Below, piece after piece: positions 57,733 to 64,000 of a stretch of DNA of 64,000 nucleotides (the stretch's first letter is position 1; each line of letters starts with the position of its first letter). The stretch is from Neocallimastix lanati (nom. inval.) (lineage: Eukaryota > Neocallimastigomycota > Neocallimastigomycetes > Neocallimastigales > Neocallimastigaceae): the NCBI GenBank assembly GCA_016946835.1, contig JACVTC010000002.1:2488501-2552500 (forward strand), written 5' to 3'. The notes under the pieces are model-generated. The model was not told the origin of the DNA. It made no database searches and was given only the letters and a program-made list of their open reading frames with translations. A program made the translations under genes and the position numbers.

Positions 57733-60107
57733 AAAAAATTTTTATTCAGATGGAAAAAATTTTAATAATTATTTATTTCATAAATCCATCAATCAATATA
57801 TATATCAATAAATGATTGATATGGTATTAATCATTATTTAGTATAACTTTAACTTGCTTTTTATATATATAATTTATTTAATTTAGTATTATACATATAT
57901 TATTTTGAGATCTGATTCGCCAATTCATTATTTGAAAAATAATGAAATGGTTAACAATAGATATAATAAAATGATTAAAAATACTGTTTTGGATAAGATA
58001 AAGAAAAAAAAAATAATATTTTATATAAATATTTAAAAATAGCTGTATATATTGATAAAAAATCTCAAATATAAAGATTAAATATTTCAAATAGTGTAAA
58101 TACCAATTTTTGATATTACTTGTTAACTTTTAAAAATAGTATTAATAAATAATAATAAATACTAATTATGGATATATTTATATACTTTCATAATCTAATA
58201 TCATTAAATAATGAATCTTTTCTTTTATTTAGTATTATATATTATAATTTAAGTTATTTAAATTTAAGAATAAGAATTGAACTTTAAAAGTATTCATATT
58301 TATATATGATATATATTAATAATTGATATATAATTAATATATTATTTATATTTTAATCCAATTTAGATCAATATTAAACTATTTCAAGGTTTAAATTATA
58401 TATTAAGCTATTAAGCAAAAGTGTTTTTTATTTTTTTTTATAAAAATTATATATATTAATTAAACCTATGTCATTAATAAATATTTTTAAAATATAATAC
58501 ATATTTTTATTATTTTTAAGCATTTTTTTTTTAAAAAAAATTCGAAATATTAATTATCATTAATTTTTGATCATTAATTTGTTTACTTTTTTTTTTTTTT
58601 TTTTTAATCTAAATTCATCATTTTTTTTTTTTTTACTATTTTAATTAAGTATTTTTTATTTTGTATTTCATACATTTTAATATTAGTTTTAAGCTTAATG
58701 CATGCATCATTTCATCATTCTCTTTATTTATATACATGTTTATAATATACATGATAAAAAAAAAAAAAAAAAATTAAAAACATTTTTTTAATTTACTTAT
58801 ATTTATATATTTATATATAATTTAAGATTATCTTAAATTTATTAATATATAATTTTTATTTTTAATTTTTTTTTTTCAAAAAAATTAAAATATAAAAAAT
58901 AAATAAATAAAAAAAAAAAAAAATATTTAGTATTAAATATATTTGTCTTTTCTTGGCTAAGTATTAATTTACAAAATATATAAAATTAGAATAAAATTAA
59001 AATTTAAAAACTTTAATTTTCATTATTAATATTCAAAAAAAAAAAAAAAAAAAAAAAAAGTTTTAAAAACTATATGAAAATATAGTAAAGAGTAATTTAT
59101 TTTAACAATAAAAAAATATTTTTATAATTAATTATAATTAATTAAATATAGTTTTATCAAATTATCATGTTAATATTTAATGTTTTTTTTCATTATTTTT
59201 TTTTTAAATGGAAAAGTATAAATAAAACATAAATAGGTATATAAACTAATCATAAATGTATATATATATATATATATTAGCTAATCTATATTCACAAAGG
59301 GAAATATATATTTGATTTGATATATATAAAAATGCATTAAATTATCTATCTTGTTCAAATATTCAAATATATATTAAAAAAAAAATTTGTATAATAGTAA
59401 TTCTTAGATTAATACTAATAAACTTAATAAATAAATTAATATTAAACTAAATCTCATGTAAATATAATTAATGTGATTTAAATTATTAAATTAATCAAAC
59501 CCTAAATATTTTATAGTAAAAATTTTATAATAAAAATTACTGAAATAAAAAAAATTTATAATAATATATTTTTATAAATAAAACATTAATTATTATTTTG
59601 AGATATCATTAATAAAAATTAAAAAAATTAATGTTTTTTTTTGAATAAAATAATAATAATAATAATACATTATTTTATTAACTATTCTATTCTAGGAGAA
59701 ATAAAGAAGAACATAGTAATATAATATTGAATGGATTATATTAAATAATTAATAAAATAAATAAATATATATTATTAACTTTTAAAAATAAAAAAATTGA
59801 AACATTATTTTATATATATATATATATATTATTTGGAGTTACTCCAATAGTTATTAATATATTATTTTATCAAAAATATATAAATACATATATTTACTGT
59901 TATATTCTTTACTATCTTTCTTCATCAAATTCTATTTACTGTTATTTTCTTTACTTATTTCTACATTAAATTCAACAAAATATTTCTATACTACATCATT
60001 TCTATTAAAATATGTAAAATAATTATAATGCTAATAATTGTAATAAAAAGAGATTTACTATTCAAATCTTCTTATTGCTTATGAAAGTTTTGAATTTACC
60101 CAAAAAA

Positions 60108-60138
<31 letters not shown>

Positions 60139-60298
60139 TAATAAATATGTGAAATTTTTTTTAAAAGTATAAAGTATAATTTAATTTACAGATATTATTA
60201 TTTATATATGTTATGTTATATATTATATTATAGTAATAATTGATAAATATCACAGTTTATTTGTTTAATTACATTGAATATTATACTACATTATAAAG

Positions 60299-60505
60299 TG
60301 TAAAATATTTGATAGTATCATGCAGTGTAACGTTAAATGTTGCCAACAGTGTAAGGTTATTATAGAAAAATGATTATAAATGACATGTAATAACATATTC
60401 TTTAAATGAAGAAGGTCTTTCGAAATGTAAAAGCCTTAAAATAAATAAATAAACACATAATAAAATATCAATATCATTTCTGATTTTTAAGTTTTATATT
60501 TAACA
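60299..60505 (+). repeat. 5' LTR of the copia element
   Basis: A 207-bp stretch from TGTAAAATATTTGATAG to TTTAACA, alignable end to end with the relic at 31380-31585, which defines its limits. It sits 130 bp before the gag-like start codon, as expected of a 5' LTR. The segment after it (GATTAAGGGTCTCAGAATC) would hold the primer-binding site; I cannot name the tRNA. Confidence 0.65.
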
Positions 60506-60637
60506 GATTAAGGGTCTCAGAATCTCAATGACTCAATAATTCATTAACAATTGTTAATATCTAAATTCTAATATATTAAATTTTTAAACATTCATTAAAA
60601 TAATTAAAAAATAAAGAAATAGTTGTGGTCATATTAA

Positions 60638-60679
60638 AATGACTGAATCAGAAAATTTAAGCAACTACAGGAAATTCTT

Positions 60680-60713
<34 letters not shown>

Positions 60714-61339
60714 CAACAGAGACACCAAAGACAATAAATACATCAAGCACAAACACAACAATGAATGATGCTCCTGTTGAAGTAGAACCTCCCAAATATT
60801 CAAAGAAATACAATTAATTAAATTTTAAATATTCAAAACTTCAAAAAAAAAAATTAACAAACAAATTTTTTTTTTTTTTCGGCCCATCAAATTCGCTAAA
60901 TAATAACTAAAGGAGAGAAAAGAAAAATAATATTAATAAATCAAGAAATAAAAAAATAAGAATAAAAGAACGTCTTTTAAGCAGGAAAGGAATATAATGT
61001 TAATTATGAAGAACAAAAGAATTCAGATTCAGATTAAGGTCCTTCATTCGATTTCTTCTTCAATATAACATCTTATATTGTTAAAGATAATTTATGATAA
61101 CATAAAAGTAAATAAAGTAAAGACTGAAATCTTTAAGGAAGAAAATAATGATAAGGGAGATAACGACAAAAAAGTTATGGATCATTGATGGTGGAACGGG
61201 GAATCAACTTTTCCTAAAAAAAAAATAAAAATAAAAATAAAAAAAATAAAAATAAAAATAAAAAAATACTATCGAACATTGAAAAACTATACTAATAGAG
61301 GGATTACATACCTAAAACGGACAATCCCAATAAAATATC

Positions 61340-61377
<38 letters not shown>

Positions 61378-62320
61378 AGGTATGTACAAAAGGAATATAT
61401 ATAAAAAATACTAATTTTTCACTTGGAGAAGTGTTTTATACTCCAAAACATACAAAATAATTTAATTTCTATTCATGACCTATGTAAAAAAAAAAAGGCT
61501 TTAAATTAATAATGGAAAATGTGGAACAATAAAGAAAGACTCCAAAATATTTAAAAGCAATAAACAAATTACTACCATCTATTCAAATAATGAAAACCTA
61601 TTTACTGTAAATACAAGACAAACCCAAGGAAAAATGATAAGGTTCAGTTAAGAAATTAACTTTATACACTTAAAGAGAGGTTTTAAGTATAGTTTTCTTT
61701 TAAGAACTTTTTTATTTATTTATTATATTTTTTTGAACTATTTAGCTCCTTGAGCAATTAAACATTTTTTGTACTATTTATACTTTATCTTAATTATAAA
61801 TTTTATATTATTATAACATATGATTTTTACTATGAAATATATAAATTATATTAAGGAGTAAATATCAGGTGTTATAATAATATTCTCTAATAAAATTCCT
61901 ATTCTTAATAAATGTTATAAAATTACTATTTTTCTATATGAACTATAATAAAATATTTCCTAAACTCTAATTAATATATTTTTCATATTTACTATTTATC
62001 TATTTGTTTTACATTAATTTCTTACATTTTGTATTCATTAATTTCATTTAATACGTAATTATTATTTACATTTATATTTTATAATTATTTTATGATATTT
62101 TTACACATTTTCTTATTTTATTATCATTTCATATCAAAAATATGGATTATAATATAAATAATAATTGATTTAAAATTATATAGTATGGTAGATTAGGCCA
62201 TTATTACAATTAAAATTTTTCAAGATTTTTTTTTTTTCTTTTTTTAGAAAACAACAATATTAAGGAAGAAATGAATGATAATATAAATTTGTGAAGATTA
62301 TCAAATAAATTAGTAAACTC

Positions 62321-62365
<45 letters not shown>

Positions 62366-63965
62366 ATTCAACAAAACAATCAACAAAGAGTACTTTACCA
62401 TTACAAATCGTGCCTATTGATATCGTTGGACTATTTAAGCCTATACCATCAATTAGTGGATAAAAATATTATATCACATTTATCGATGTCTACAGAAGAA
62501 AAATGCTGGGTTTATTTACTTAAACATAAATCTGAGGCAGTACAGAAATTTATTGAGTTTCGTAAACTTATGAAAAAAGAAAAAAAAAATACTTGTAATG
62601 ACAACATAAAGGAAAGTAAGATCTGATAATATAACGGGTTTTAGAATATAATAATAAACTCTTAATTTTTATATAAAATGATCTTTACAATAATAGAATT
62701 ACATTTTAATCATTCTACACCAAGGTAATCCCAAACAAAATGATCGCGCTAAAAGAATTAATCAAAAATTAGATAACTGTGACGAAAACAATACTCAATG
62801 CTGCTAAATTATCACCTATCTTATGGGATGAAGCTATTAAAATGTACATGTACATTATATATAATTTAAATCGGGATCAGGAAATTAATTTTAAAAATTC
62901 CAAACGAAATATTTTTCAATAAGAAAATTACTATATAGCTAAACTTAAAAGTTTTTGGATGCCAAGTATTTTTTCTTAATAGATACAAAGAAGAAAAAAA
63001 TTTAAAAATAATACAAAATCAAGGTATTTTCTTAGAATAGTTCTTCAGACTCTCTTTGGTTAGTTATTGTGTCCTCGACATGACTTCAAAAAAAAAAAAA
63101 AAAAATCAATCTTTTATTATAAGTTCGTGATGCATACTTACAATGAAAGTATACTAGGCTCACTGGACCCATTTTTTTTTTCATTTCTCAAATCCTTTAG
63201 ATAAACAAATTGAGGAGGGGGGAACAGCACTTACAACATCAATTTTAGTCAATCCATTTATTCTAATGAATTTGAAATAAATGAGAACAAAAAATAGAAT
63301 AAAAATTAATCTTGACGATAATATAGATTTTAGTGGATGAATACACTAATGAAAACATGTTAGATAATAATTCAGAAAAAGAAAAAATTAATAAAGATTA
63401 TATTAATGAAGATTATATGATTTTTTGAATAGAAAAGAGAAAAAAAAGTTTTATTGAATAAAAATTTGAATAAAAAAAAATAATATCTTAAAAAGTACAA
63501 AAGGACTATTCAGTTCATTATAAAGGAAAGGAAAGAAAAAAAAAATTTTTTTTTTAAGAGCTTATTGTGATGTAGATTTCACTGGTGATGAAATTAAAAA
63601 ATAGATCCACTTCAGGATATATATATATTTTTTTTTTGTATTAGTGAAATAATCCAATATTATGGAAATCAATTACTCAGTAAAAAAAAAAAAAAATAGC
63701 CTTATCAACCTCAGACAAAAGCGAAATACTCAAACTTAATAGAATGTACAACACAAGCTAATATGGATAAGAAGGTTAGTAAATAAAATATTCAACAAAT
63801 AAATATTAGAATTAATATTAGAATAGATAATAAACCATGTAAGGATATAGCTGAAAATGAAAAATGAGAAAGGGACGACGCAAATATATGGACATAAAAT
63901 ATAAATATGTTCAAGATAAAATTATTAAAAAAAAAAAAAAAAATGAAAATTAAATTTATACTCAT
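60638..63965 (+). pseudogene. Ty1/copia gag-pol, decayed and partly deleted, runs to window end
   Basis: Segments in copia order: gag start at 60638 (MTESENLSNYRKF) with a Thr/Asn/Ser stretch to ~60820; aspartic protease WIIDGGTGNQ near 61177-61206; gag-pre-integrase LGEVFYTPKHTK and LFTVNTRQTQ (61410-61630), with its RLGHYYN part only at ~62190; integrase core from 62395 (LQIVPIDIVGLFKP, then KCWVYLLKHKSEAVQKF, SNPKQNDRA, LSPILWDEAIKMYMY); the LKSFG-like cap near 62945; and RNase H (STSDKxxEYSNLIECTTQ, DNKPCKDIAENE) at 63690-63965. Frameshifts and stops are frequent. About 450 bp of foreign A+T-rich DNA splits the pre-integrase domain (61690-62165). Only ~500 bp lies between integrase and RNase H, too little for a reverse transcriptase, so that domain is deleted or beyond recognition. 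Confidence 0.85.
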
Positions 63966-64000
63966 TGGTTCTAACTCATTTAACTTAATGATGGTAGATC

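Larger units (their letters stand above)
52808..60298. other. 7.5 kb gene-free desert
   Basis: No coding region or RNA gene can be supported. It holds simple repeats listed separately, many A or T homopolymers of 15-35 bases, and one faintly gene-like patch at 57900-58030 (forward RSDSPIHYLKNNEMVNN, then RYNKMIKNTVLDKIKKK), which may be a relic. Its length stands out against the rest of the window. Confidence 0.55.

Noticed and set aside
57878-58090. 70-codon minus-strand frame
   Set aside because: Hydrophobic Ile/Phe/Tyr low complexity with no motif; the opposite strand looks slightly more protein-like but is also unsupported.
60408-60436. TTTCGAAATG ... AAGCC resembling the MULE end
   Set aside because: It lies inside the copia LTR and aligns with the relic at 31.4 kb, so it is part of that repeat.

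Overview
The window is eukaryotic nuclear DNA of extreme A+T content. Gene content points to an anaerobic gut fungus (Neocallimastigomycota: Piromyces, Neocallimastix or Anaeromyces type). The evidence is a CotH protein ending in two CBM10-like fungal dockerins, a CBM1-tagged GH43 enzyme, a GH114 enzyme, a decayed GH5 cellulase, a Cut8/Sts1 proteasome tether, short A+T-rich introns, Asn-rich low complexity, and homopolymer- and microsatellite-filled spacers. I infer the lineage from these families; no rRNA marker is present.

Layout. 0.2-0.5 kb: 3' remnant of a GH5 endoglucanase. 2.0-5.6 kb: intact intronless gene for a large polytopic class-3 lipase resembling diacylglycerol lipase. 7.2-7.7 kb: small secreted protein of unknown function. 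7.9-9.8 kb: a 73-bp tandem duplication, a GC-enriched anonymous segment, copy A of a ~380-bp dispersed repeat (copy B at 43 kb) and a decayed coding remnant. 11.3-18.3 kb: a complete 7.0-kb Mutator-like element with a 9-bp target duplication, terminal inverted repeats, a broken transposase and a ~3-kb TTTTA satellite. 19.1-20.8 kb: GH43 enzyme. 23.8-24.2 kb: decayed Asn-rich ORF. 25.6-27.8 kb: dockerin-tagged CotH. 28.3-29.8 kb: second, decayed Mutator element. 31.4 kb: LTR-like relic. 32.3-39.7 kb: a gene I reconstruct with about 23 exons, encoding a class-C-like seven-helix receptor with a beta-helix and EGF-like ectodomain. 40.75-41.3 kb: 525-bp MITE of the same Mutator family. 45.1-46.2 kb: GH114. 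48.2-48.7 kb: third Mutator relic. 51.8-52.8 kb: Cut8/Sts1. 52.8-60.3 kb: gene-free. 60.3 kb to the end: decayed Ty1/copia element.

The genes form no operon or obvious cluster. The common theme is plant cell-wall attack (GH5 relic, GH43, CotH-dockerin) and cell-surface sensing (the receptor), set in DNA shaped by one Mutator-like family present as a full element, two relics and a MITE, and by copia elements. The most unusual items are the receptor gene and its introns, the satellite-bearing Mutator element, and the unexplained two-copy repeat embedded in GC-enriched DNA.
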